From Spirulinaceae cyanobacterium SM2_1_0 (GTDB lineage Bacteria > Cyanobacteriota > Cyanobacteriia > Cyanobacteriales > Spirulinaceae): a DNA stretch of 64,000 nt. The DNA lies in NCBI GenBank assembly GCA_012031265.1, contig JAAUTY010000001.1, positions 124,001 to 188,000 of the forward strand, in the 5' to 3' direction. The translations under genes were made by a program, and so were the position numbers. The notes beneath the pieces are model-generated. The model made no database searches, was not told the DNA's origin, and was given only the letters and a program-made list of their open reading frames with translations. Of the stretch, positions 26,869 through 34,476 are shown in pieces. Every line of letters starts with the position of its first letter. Position 1 is the first letter of the stretch.

Positions 26869-28101
26869 TCAAGGGCGATCGCCCCGTAGTGCATCCAATT
26901 TTGCCCGCACCGCCTGGATGTCCTGCCACATCAGCCATTTGGGACTGCCCTTTTCGCCCGATGGATTCCGCAGCAGATAAGCGGGGTGAAAAATCGCCAT
27001 ACAATTTCGTCCTTGCCAGTCCAGCCACTGACCGCGAATCTTGGTGATGCCCCGCTTCTCGCCCGTCAGTGCCTTGAGCGCCGTCGCACCGGTAAACAGG
27101 ACAATCTTGGGGTCAATTAGGCGGATCTGTTCGAGCAAATAGGGCGTACAGGCCTCGATTTCGGCGGCAACGGGAGTGCGGTTGTGCGGCGGGCGGCAGT
27201 TATGTACCACCCCCGCCGGCGTCATGAAGTTGGCTGTCTCCGCGACATCTAGGCAATAAACTGTATCCAACCGTGCGGGCGTCGGCAAGGGTTGCACCCG
27301 CACCGACTGCCAGCCCGTCTGCTGACCGGCCAGTTCTAGCAGTTGCGGACTGGGGGCGATCGCCACCGGCGAGTTGCGCAGCGCTGCCAGCAACGGTCGC
27401 CAGCGCGCCTCTCCTCCGGCTGGCAAGCCAGTCGCCACTAGGTCACCGGGCTGCAAGTCGGCCACGGGTAGCCAACCACGCCGCGTCAGCACTGGATGGT
27501 CAGCCGTGGCGGTATAGCCGATGTCCTGCCCTGGTCGTGTCACCTGATAGAGCGATCGCCCTGCCAGCGGCGACTGATGCCAGCCGGTCACTGCCCGCCA
27601 GACCAGTTGCCGATCCGGGGTGAGGCTGAGCACCTGCCCCGACCAGCGATCGCGCACCAGCTTGCCAATCGGCTGATAGCCCAACTCCGTCAACACGAGC
27701 GTTTCGGCGGTCAGGCATTTGACGACATTGGCGATGTACACATCGTCTTCGGTGTTGAGATCGACCGCCGCGAGAATTTTTTCCAACAACTGACCCGAGC
27801 GACCGACAAAAGGCAAGCCAGTCTCATCCTCGTGTTGACCCGGCCCCTCACCGACGATGAGCACATCTGCTTGGGGATTGCCGCGCCCAACGACGACATT
27901 GGTGCGATTTTGGCTGAGTTCGCAGCGCTGGCAGCCACGACAATGGGCGGTGAGGTCATCCCAGGTGGCGTAGGTTCCGGAGGGGATCGGTACTTGCGCG
28001 TCGTGGGGAATCCGGTTGAAAGCGGTCGCCTCCAGTTCTGGCGGGCGACCGCCACTCCCCTCCGGTTCACCAAATAAGCTCAGTTGTCCATTTGCTGTCA
28101 T
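26869..28101 (-). CDS. Family 4 uracil-DNA glycosylase precursor with in-frame intein
   Basis: Fe-S uracil-DNA glycosylase (family 4, UDGa type) that removes uracil from DNA. The 410-residue frame holds a ~237-residue glycosylase split by a 173-residue intein. N-extein: Fe-S ligands Cys57 and Cys60 in RGCQRCELSQNRTNVV, uracil-pocket motif GEGPGQHEDETGLPFVGRSG, then VYIANVVK. After the intein it resumes CRPPHNRTPVAAEIEACTPY, supplying the other predicted ligands Cys302 and Cys318; the motif II-like segment is TFHPAYLL-type (AIFHPAYLLRN). The joined sequence NVVK-CRPPHNRTP is exactly the uninterrupted family motif. The gene stands alone. Without splicing the enzyme would lack a continuous cluster region. 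Confidence 0.93.
   Translation of the reverse strand: MTANGQLSLFGEPEGSGGRPPELEATAFNRIPHDAQVPIPSGTYATWDDLTAHCRGCQRCELSQNRTNVVVGRGNPQADVLIVGEGPGQHEDETGLPFVGRSGQLLEKILAAVDLNTEDDVYIANVVKCLTAETLVLTELGYQPIGKLVRDRWSGQVLSLTPDRQLVWRAVTGWHQSPLAGRSLYQVTRPGQDIGYTATADHPVLTRRGWLPVADLQPGDLVATGLPAGGEARWRPLLAALRNSPVAIAPSPQLLELAGQQTGWQSVRVQPLPTPARLDTVYCLDVAETANFMTPAGVVHNCRPPHNRTPVAAEIEACTPYLLEQIRLIDPKIVLFTGATALKALTGEKRGITKIRGQWLDWQGRNCMAIFHPAYLLRNPSGEKGSPKWLMWQDIQAVRAKLDALRGDRP
27199..27717 (-). mobile_element. Mini-intein inserted in uracil-DNA glycosylase
   Basis: 173-residue protein intron, precursor residues 129-301. Block A begins at Cys129 (CLTAETLVLTELGYQPIGKL); block B is GYTATADHPVLTRRGWLPV, with the T-x-x-H motif at Thr199 and His202; block F is VYCLDVAETANFMTPAG with Asp285; block G ends VVHN with His300 and Asn301, followed by Cys302 as the +1 nucleophile. 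All splicing residues expected for a class 1 intein are present; the block F His before NF is Ala290. There is no room for a homing endonuclease and no LAGLIDADG or HNH motif, so it is a mini-intein. Residue 302 is also the predicted Fe-S ligand. Confidence 0.92.
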
Positions 28102-28195
28102 AATCGCTTTCCCCTAGCGCCGCCAGCGAGCCAGTCTCGCTCCTCACACATTTTAGAGGGAAGCTCGGTCGTGGAGCACAGCGAATGGCAAGTCT

Positions 28196-29131
28196 CTAGA
28201 GCAACAGTCTATTCCAAGTCTGTCCACCGACAATGCCATCAACAGCAATGTGCTGCTTGACCTGGAAACGCTCAACCGCCGCCGCCGTCATCGCGCCAAA
28301 CACGCCATCGACTCCAGCCCCGAGGCGCGACTGCACATAGCGCACTGCCTGACCGGTCGCGTGCTGCGGGCGCAATGTTGGTCGCTCGAAAATGTCGGCG
28401 AGGGCTTTCCAGGTAGCAGCGGTAGGCTGGCCGGGGGCGCTGATCCCGACGATCGCATGAAAATGCTCCAGGGCGGCACTCGTCTTGGTGCCAAACAGCC
28501 CATCGACAGTCAAGGGGTTACCGTCGCGATCGCCGATCTGCAAGCGGTTCAACGCCTGCTGCAATTCCAACATCTTGTCATCGGGGCCCGGACGCGGACG
28601 CTCGCCCCCGTCGCCGTCGGGCACTTCTCCGGCCAGACCGGCGACGATCGCCTTCGCCATCAGCTCTGTATTGAAGAGATCCATATCGCGTGCCGAGTCG
28701 AGAAAGCAGCACTCGATCAGGATCGCGGGCATATAGGTGTTGGTCAGCACATAGAGATGAGAGCCATTTTTGACGCCGCGACTGTAGTAGCCGAGGGCAA
28801 CGATCCGCTCGAGTACTGGCCGTGCCAGCCGCGAGGCGGCCGAGCTCGTCGCGAAGATCTCCGTGCCGTTAGCGCGACCGTTGAAGGCATTGAAATGAAT
28901 GGACACAAAAATATCGACGCGGCTAGCATTAGCCGCATTGACCCGCTTGCGAAGCGAGTCGAGCACGCTCGTCGCCCAACTGGGCGTGCAATCGATGACG
29001 CTATGACCGAGTGCCGTGAGCTGAGCAATGACCCGCTTGCCGACGGCGCGCGTCAGCTCGTCTTCTTTAGCGAGGCCGACCGCACCGCTATCGGGCGGCG
29101 CATTGTGTCCGATGTCAATGCCGAATTTCAT
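28196..29131 (-). CDS. N-acetylmuramoyl-L-alanine amidase with two peptidoglycan-binding domains
   Basis: Zinc amidase (Amidase_3 type) that cleaves the lactyl-amide bond of peptidoglycan; 311 residues from ATG 29131 (MKFGIDIGHNAPPDSGAVG). Zinc and catalytic residues: His in DIGHN, Glu in AKEDELTR, His in FVSIHFNAFNG and the catalytic Glu in PAILIECCFLDS. Two PG_binding_1 domains follow, about 190-250 (VDGLFGTKTSAALEHF) and 255-311 (VDGVFGAMTAAAVERFQ). There is no signal peptide or membrane segment, unusual for a cell-wall amidase, and more like an endolysin or a protein exported by another route. No holin or phage gene is nearby. Confidence 0.88.
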   Translation of the reverse strand: MKFGIDIGHNAPPDSGAVGLAKEDELTRAVGKRVIAQLTALGHSVIDCTPSWATSVLDSLRKRVNAANASRVDIFVSIHFNAFNGRANGTEIFATSSAASRLARPVLERIVALGYYSRGVKNGSHLYVLTNTYMPAILIECCFLDSARDMDLFNTELMAKAIVAGLAGEVPDGDGGERPRPGPDDKMLELQQALNRLQIGDRDGNPLTVDGLFGTKTSAALEHFHAIVGISAPGQPTAATWKALADIFERPTLRPQHATGQAVRYVQSRLGAGVDGVFGAMTAAAVERFQVKQHIAVDGIVGGQTWNRLLL

Positions 29132-29603
29132 GCCGGTCTTCGCTGCTCGCAATTTCGCTGAGGCGATTATAGCGCCAGAGCCGCGCCCACGCTGCCGCGA
29201 AGCACAAGGTTCTAGCCAGTCACAGCCTGCCGCAGCCTACCAGGACAGCACAGGCTTCGCCAGTCCCCTGCGATCGCCGGCCCGACCGTTCCCAATGTCG
29301 TCAGCTCTGCGCGCCCGTGACGACAATCTGCATGGTGACTTGCACCGCTGTGCATGGTTCCGCCGCGAACAACCACCTGAATTGCAGGCATTGTCGCATC
29401 ACCCCAAACTGTTTGCTCGCTCTGGCAATGGGGGCATTGGGGGTGACTCATGAAGTCCACAGGCAGAGACCTCAGGGCAAGCAAAACCAGTGACCTAAAC
29501 GAGGTTGACTGAGCTGAGCAACCATATTGCAAGTTCTGGCTATGAGAAGGGCGAAGGCAGAGGTACATTCGTGATTTTAGCCGATCGGCGATCGCCCCCA
29601 GCT
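29132..29603. other. Spacer between amidase and DppC permease genes
   Basis: A 472-base stretch between two minus-strand genes. It should contain the amidase promoter. One small Cys-rich open frame is listed separately; no repeat or RNA gene is visible. Confidence 0.35.
29212..29451 (-). CDS. Small Cys-rich open frame, possibly a fragment
   Basis: A 79-residue frame starting MSHPQCPHCQSEQTVWGDAT. The C-P-x-C opening resembles zinc-ribbon N-termini, including those of IS1-type transposases, but the rest does not continue any such protein that I recognise and the codons soon look unstructured. It may be a decayed insertion-sequence end or a chance frame. Confidence 0.25.
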   Translation of the reverse strand: MSHPQCPHCQSEQTVWGDATMPAIQVVVRGGTMHSGASHHADCRHGRAELTTLGTVGPAIAGDWRSLCCPGRLRQAVTG

Positions 29604-30521
29604 CTACCGCCGCGTCTTCGGGTCGAGGGCATCACGCAGGCCGTCGCCGACGTAGTTGATGCTGAGCACCGTGAGGAAAATGGCGAGACCGGGAAAAATC
29701 GCCATGTGCGGCGCTTGCGTCAGGTAATTCTGAGCGTCGTAGAGCATCCGGCCCCAGGTCGGCACATCGGGGGGAAAGCCGAGGCCGAGGAAGCTGAGTG
29801 TTGATTCAGTAATGATCGCGGTGCCTACCGCGAGGGTTGCGGCCACGATCGTGACGCTGAGCACATTCGGCATGATGTGAACCCAGATCAGGCGGCGGGG
29901 TCGGGCACCGACCGCTCGTGCGGCGAGGACAAAATCCATCTCGCGCATTTGCAAAAAACTTGCGCGAACTAGGCGGGCGACCGACATCCAGTTGAGACCG
30001 CCGATGACCACTACAACGAGGATAAAAATACCGGCTTCGGGGCCAGCGATCGCCTGTAACCGTTCCCGAAACAGGTAAACCACCAGTAGCAGCAGCGGCA
30101 ACTGCGGCAGCGAGAGAAACAGGTCGGTGACCCGCATCAGCGCCGTATCGATCCAGCCGCCATAAAAACCGGAGAGCGCCCCCACGAGTGTCCCCAGCGA
30201 AATTGCGACCGCCATCGCCGCCACGCCGACGACCAGCGACACGCGCCCGCCGGAGAGAATGCGCGCGAGTTGATCCTGGCCGAGATCGTTGGTGCCGAAG
30301 GGATGTGGCCAGCTTGGTGGTGCTTGGGAGTTGGCGAAGTCAATGTCGGTCGGTGAGATCGGGTAGAGCAGCGGTCCGATCGCGACGCCCATGACCAGCA
30401 CCAATAACACTACGGCTCCGAGAACCGCCATGCGATCGCGGCGGAAGCGTTGCCAAGCATCGCGCCACAAGCCAGCGGCGGCGCGCTGGCGAGGGGCAGT
30501 CGGGGCAGAGATGACGGTCAT
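29604..30521 (-). CDS. ABC transporter permease, DppC/OppC type
   Basis: Peptide/nickel-type ABC permease, 305 residues. N-terminal OppC_N region (WRDAWQRFRRDRMAVLGAVV), HPFGTNDLGQDQLARILSGG, about six membrane segments, and the EAA coupling motif DFVLAARAVGARPRRLIWVH followed by IMPNVL. The end NYVGDGLRDALDPKTRR is typical. No DppB, binding protein or ATPase gene is nearby; in cyanobacteria such subunits are often scattered. It follows the DUF3616 gene by 70 bases on the same strand. Confidence 0.92.
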   Translation of the reverse strand: MTVISAPTAPRQRAAAGLWRDAWQRFRRDRMAVLGAVVLLVLVMGVAIGPLLYPISPTDIDFANSQAPPSWPHPFGTNDLGQDQLARILSGGRVSLVVGVAAMAVAISLGTLVGALSGFYGGWIDTALMRVTDLFLSLPQLPLLLLVVYLFRERLQAIAGPEAGIFILVVVVIGGLNWMSVARLVRASFLQMREMDFVLAARAVGARPRRLIWVHIMPNVLSVTIVAATLAVGTAIITESTLSFLGLGFPPDVPTWGRMLYDAQNYLTQAPHMAIFPGLAIFLTVLSINYVGDGLRDALDPKTRR

Positions 30522-30591
30522 GGGCGCTTAGGCAACAGACTGCTCAGCATTGGATGCAAAACACTCTAGCATTGGCTGCCCTGTGCCGGGG

Positions 30592-31668
30592 CTAAGCGGG
30601 TAACCGGAAAACATCGGCGTAAATCTCGCCGGGTTGCGGGCCGTGGTTGACCAGAGCCGAGTCGTAAATCACCAACAGGCTGTCGCGGCCGAGATAGGGA
30701 ACGATGGCGATGCCCTCGGAGCGATCGGGGGCGGTGGCTTGAGAGAGATCGAAGAGGTAGCTAAGATTGTCGCTATCTTGTGCGGTCAGCGAGTCACCCT
30801 TGGCGGCGAGCAGATTTTTCAAGCAGAAGACACGCATGGGCATGGCGACATCCATCGTCGCGCCCGCAACGATCAGCAGATCCTCGCCGTGGAAGCAGAG
30901 GTCGCGGATGCCGAGACCGTCGAGGTAGAGGAAGTGTTTGCGGTAGCAGCGATCGCCCGGCCCAATCGGCTGAAGCTGGAGACTGTGGCGATCGCCCGCC
31001 GCCACTTCTACCGCCAGCTCGAGAATGATCGCCCAGCCGCGCAGCACCGGGCCGCGTAAACCGAGAAAGAGGCGATCGCCCCGCACCGCCAGCGCTTCGA
31101 TGTCGAAGCCATTGTCCTTGGACGGCAGGTCGATGGAGAGAATCGCCCCCAAGTGCTCATCGGTTGTCAAGGCTTCTAGAAGTTGGTTGCTCTTGCCCTG
31201 GTGGGGCAGAGCGGCAGCGGTGCGTTCGCAACCATTGGCGAGGGTGATAGCCCGTGCCGGTTCGCCGTTGAGCAGCGGCACGCGCGCTAGCAGGTAGCGG
31301 TTGCGGTCGTGGTCGATCGTAGCGAGGCGAGCGATGTCTTTGGCGGCCTTTTTGCCCTTGGCGTTTTTGCGTTTGCTGCTGTGGGAGCCAGTGAACCAGA
31401 GGTAATGCTCGGTGCAGTCGATGCCTTCGATGTCGATTTCGTCGTCCTTGTCCATGGGCAGGAAGTCGCGGAGATCGAAGTGGCGGCGATCGCCATAGAT
31501 ATACGGCGCGACCGGCGACAAGCACTCGATCCCCAGCAACTCATCAGAGCCAGCTAGCAAGTAGCCATCGGGGGTCAAGGCCACAGCTGAGAGTTCGCCC
31601 GTCAGGTCTGTCGTCGCCTCCGCCCCAAATTGCAGCAGAATGCGACCGAGCATGAATCCGTCTGACAT
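30592..31668 (-). CDS. DUF3616 family protein
   Basis: A 358-residue protein of the DUF3616 family, unknown function. Beta-rich: ELSAVALTPDGYLLAGSDEL at the start, DIEGIDCTEHYLWFTGSHSS (the DIEG motif), a Lys-rich loop, then GFDIEALAVRGDRLFLGLRG and IRDLCFHGEDLLIVAGATMD, a pattern suggesting a propeller-like repeat. No signal peptide or catalytic motif seen. It sits between gatB, separated by a repeat element, and the DppC permease, all minus strand. Confidence 0.82.
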   Translation of the reverse strand: MSDGFMLGRILLQFGAEATTDLTGELSAVALTPDGYLLAGSDELLGIECLSPVAPYIYGDRRHFDLRDFLPMDKDDEIDIEGIDCTEHYLWFTGSHSSKRKNAKGKKAAKDIARLATIDHDRNRYLLARVPLLNGEPARAITLANGCERTAAALPHQGKSNQLLEALTTDEHLGAILSIDLPSKDNGFDIEALAVRGDRLFLGLRGPVLRGWAIILELAVEVAAGDRHSLQLQPIGPGDRCYRKHFLYLDGLGIRDLCFHGEDLLIVAGATMDVAMPMRVFCLKNLLAAKGDSLTAQDSDNLSYLFDLSQATAPDRSEGIAIVPYLGRDSLLVIYDSALVNHGPQPGEIYADVFRLPA

Positions 31669-31707
31669 AGTAAAGTGATGCTCCTGGTGATGGGGGATGA
31701 CGCGGGA

Positions 31708-31868
31708 TACGTAAGATCGCTACGCGAAGTTCTGAGTTTTAGTAGGAGAGGGTTTCAAACCCTCCCGATACTGTGGTTTTGGGGCTCGCAATCCAGATTG
31801 AGTCTGAGTCGCGGCGATCCGGGAATCCTGGGGATTTTCAATGGGACTCTCATTTTCGCCGTCTGGCA
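31708..31868. repeat. Diverged copy of the CTAGTAC-type small repeat, long form
   Basis: Resembles the copies at 49150 and 63663: a left part TCGCTACGCGAAGTTCTGAG and a right part CCGGGAATCCTGGGGATTTT, then TCTCATTTTCGCCGTCTGGC before the gatB stop. Between them is an extra ~70 bases, containing the hairpin GAGGGTTTCAAACCCTC, which recurs inverted near 39537-39606. It fills the spacer between gatB and the DUF3616 gene. Confidence 0.7.
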
Positions 31869-33359
31869 CTAACCCTTGAGCTTTTGGCTCAGCAACTGGT
31901 TGGTCAGTTTCGGGTCGGCGCAGCCGCCGGTTTGCTTCATGATCTGCCCGATGAAGAAGCCTTGCAGCTTGGTTTTGCCGTTGCGAAATTGTTCAACCTT
32001 ATCGGGATTGGCTGCGAGTAGATCATCAATAATTTTCTCGATTGCACCGATGTCCGAGATTTGGATCAAACCCCGGCTCTCGATCAGTTGCTCCACCGAG
32101 TCTACCGGCTGGGTGAGCAACTCCGGCAGGAGTTCCTTAGCGATCTTGCCGCTGATCGTGCCCGCTTCGATCAGGTTGACCAGTTCCGCGAGCCGCGCTG
32201 GTTGTAGGGCGATTTCAGTAATGTCGCGCTTCTCGCTGTTGAGATAGGCGGCAATGTCGCCCATGACCCAGTTGGCGACCTGTTTGGGATGGGTGTCGTT
32301 GGCGATCGCCGCTTCAAAGTACGCGGCTACGGTGCAGTCATCGGTGAGCACCCGCGCATCGTAGGGCGAGAGACCCAGTTCGGTGGCGTAGCGGCGGCGC
32401 TTTTGGGCCGGGAGTTCCGGCAGTTCGGCGTGCCAGCGATCGCGCTGCTCGACACTGACTTCGATCGGCGGCAGATCGGGTTCGGGGAAGTAGCGATAGT
32501 CGCTGGAGCCTTCCTTGACCCGCATACTGATCGTTTTCTGACCGCCTTCGTCCCAGAGGCGCGTCTCTTGCAAAATCGGCTCACCTGCTTCTATTGCCGC
32601 GATCTGGCGCTCGATCTCGAACTCGATCGCCTTTTGGATGGCGCTGAAGGAGTTCATATTCTTGATCTCGACCTTGACGCCGAACTCCTGTTGACCTTCC
32701 GGCCGGACGGAAATGTTGACATCGCAGCGCAATGAGCCTTCTTGCATATTGCCGTCGCTGATGCCGAGGTAGCGCACGATCCGCCGCAGTTCTTGGCCGT
32801 ATTCTGCCGCTTCCGCGCCGGTGCGAATGTCGGGTTCCGAGACGATTTCGAGTAGAGGCACACCGGCGCGGTTGAAGTCCACGAGTGAGTGGGTGGAGCC
32901 AGAGAGGCGATCGCTGCCAGCGTGAACGAGTTTACCAGCATCCTCTTCCATGTGCAGGCGGGTGATGCCGATGGTTTTGCGCTCGATCGTGCCTGTCTTT
33001 TTGTCGTATAGCTCGATTTCCAGGGAGCCATGCTCGGCGATCGGCAGATCGAACTGGGAAATCTGGTAGTTCTTCGGCAGGTCAGGGTAGAAATACTGCT
33101 TGCGATCAAACTTGCTGTAGGGGGCGATCGCGCAGTTCAACGCCAGCCCAGCCTTGACGGCATATTCCAGCACTGTCTCATTCAGCACCGGCAGCACACC
33201 GGGATAGCCGAGGCAAATCGGCGAGATATTGCTGTTGGGCAGCGCTCCGAATTCGGTAGAAATCGGGCTAAAAATTTTGGTCGCCGTATTGAGCTGGCAA
33301 TGGGTTTCCAAGCCAATCACAGCTTCATATTTGGTTTTCGCAGGGGCGGCAGTGCTCAT
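31869..33359 (-). CDS. gatB: Asp/Glu-tRNA amidotransferase subunit B
   Basis: Subunit of GatCAB, which converts Glu-tRNA(Gln) and Asp-tRNA(Asn) to the amidated forms; cyanobacteria lack GlnRS and need it. 496 residues from ATG 33359 (MSTAAPAKTKYEAVIGLETH); an upstream in-frame ATG adds nine residues. Signature segments: YEAVIGLETHCQLNT, QYFYPDLPKNYQISQFD, VDFNRAGVPLLEIVSEPDI, GSLRCDVNISVRP and SDYRYFPEPDLPPI. The C-terminal YqeY-like tail ends GQIMKQTGGCADPKL. gatA and gatC are not in the window. Confidence 0.97.
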   Translation of the reverse strand: MSTAAPAKTKYEAVIGLETHCQLNTATKIFSPISTEFGALPNSNISPICLGYPGVLPVLNETVLEYAVKAGLALNCAIAPYSKFDRKQYFYPDLPKNYQISQFDLPIAEHGSLEIELYDKKTGTIERKTIGITRLHMEEDAGKLVHAGSDRLSGSTHSLVDFNRAGVPLLEIVSEPDIRTGAEAAEYGQELRRIVRYLGISDGNMQEGSLRCDVNISVRPEGQQEFGVKVEIKNMNSFSAIQKAIEFEIERQIAAIEAGEPILQETRLWDEGGQKTISMRVKEGSSDYRYFPEPDLPPIEVSVEQRDRWHAELPELPAQKRRRYATELGLSPYDARVLTDDCTVAAYFEAAIANDTHPKQVANWVMGDIAAYLNSEKRDITEIALQPARLAELVNLIEAGTISGKIAKELLPELLTQPVDSVEQLIESRGLIQISDIGAIEKIIDDLLAANPDKVEQFRNGKTKLQGFFIGQIMKQTGGCADPKLTNQLLSQKLKG

Positions 33360-33460
33360 CGGCTCGTGCTCTCGTTGGCAATGCAATTGATTGCCTCATT
33401 GTAGCGGCAGCGGTTGTGCCGTCTGACGGTAACGAGGAATCCTGACCCATTCGCCGAGGT

Positions 33461-34405
33461 TTAGAAAGAGCGACTGGCTTGCTCGAGCTGGGCCACTTCT
33501 TCCGGCGTCAGCGACCAACCGAGCGCGCCCGCGTTTTGCGTCGCCTGTTGGGCATTTTTTGCGCCGGGAATGGGGATGACATCGCCCTGGGCGACGAGCC
33601 AGTTGAGAGCGACTTGGGCAGGGGTTTTGGTGTAGCGATCGCCCAACTGCCGCAGTAGGCGCAACAGCGGCGCAATTTTTTGCAGGCCGCGCGCGCTGAA
33701 GCGGCTATCGAGGCGGCGCGCGCCATCGGGAGATTGGGGATTTTCGGGATCGTACTTGCCGGTGAGCAAGCCCTGCGCCAGGGGACTGTAGGCGAGAATC
33801 GTGATGCCCAGTTCCCGGGCAGCGGTCAGGACGCCATTGCGCTCGATGTCGCGGTGTAGCAGCGAGTATTGCATCTGGTTGACCGCGAGGGGAATGCCGC
33901 GTTTTGCCAGGAGGCTATGGGCTTCGCGCAACTGTGCGGCGCTGTAGTTGCTGACGCCGACAGCCGCGATCTGGCCGCTCTGCACGGCGTCTGCCAAGGC
34001 ATTCATCAGCGTCTCTTGGCTCATCAGGAAGGCGAAGGGCCAGTGAACTTGGTAGAGGGTGGCGCGGGTTAGTTGCAAGCGCTCCAGGCTGCTGCTGAGG
34101 GCATCGCGCACGTCCTCACCACGCCAGCGCCAGGGAGCGGGGCCGTATTTGGTGGCGATGTCGATGGCGGCGGGTGACTGTTGGCAAAATTCGCCGAGGA
34201 GCGATTCCGATTTGCCGAAACCGTAGATTTCGGCCGTGTCGAAAAAAGTGATCCCGGCGGTGATGGCAGCCTCAAAGGCGGCGCGCACTTGCTCAGCGCC
34301 GTATTGCTTGCCGTAGTTCCAGAAGAAGGTGTCACCCCAGGCCCAAGTGCCAATGCCGAGGGCGCTGACGGTCGGACCTTGCTTGCCGAGTGTTGCCATT
34401 TGCAT
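33461..34405 (-). CDS. Aldo/keto reductase
   Basis: NADPH-dependent oxidoreductase with the (beta/alpha)8 AKR fold, 314 residues. Catalytic tetrad regions: Asp and Tyr in FFDTAEIYGFGKSESLLGEF, Lys in IATKYGP, His in YQVHWPF. Cofactor region IPIPGAKNAQQATQN near the C-terminus. The start may be the second Met (34399). Substrate unknown. An in-frame AUG pair and the gap to neighbours suggest a single-gene unit. Confidence 0.92.
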   Translation of the reverse strand: MQMATLGKQGPTVSALGIGTWAWGDTFFWNYGKQYGAEQVRAAFEAAITAGITFFDTAEIYGFGKSESLLGEFCQQSPAAIDIATKYGPAPWRWRGEDVRDALSSSLERLQLTRATLYQVHWPFAFLMSQETLMNALADAVQSGQIAAVGVSNYSAAQLREAHSLLAKRGIPLAVNQMQYSLLHRDIERNGVLTAARELGITILAYSPLAQGLLTGKYDPENPQSPDGARRLDSRFSARGLQKIAPLLRLLRQLGDRYTKTPAQVALNWLVAQGDVIPIPGAKNAQQATQNAGALGWSLTPEEVAQLEQASRSF

Positions 34406-34476
34406 TGCCGCGTCCCGTTACATTTCTTTACAACCACAGTCTAGCGCGGGGCAGCGTTGGCAAGGTCGTGCAAGTT

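Noticed and set aside
28196-29131. Prophage region suggested by the endolysin-like amidase
   Set aside because: No other phage genes; neighbours are core genes.
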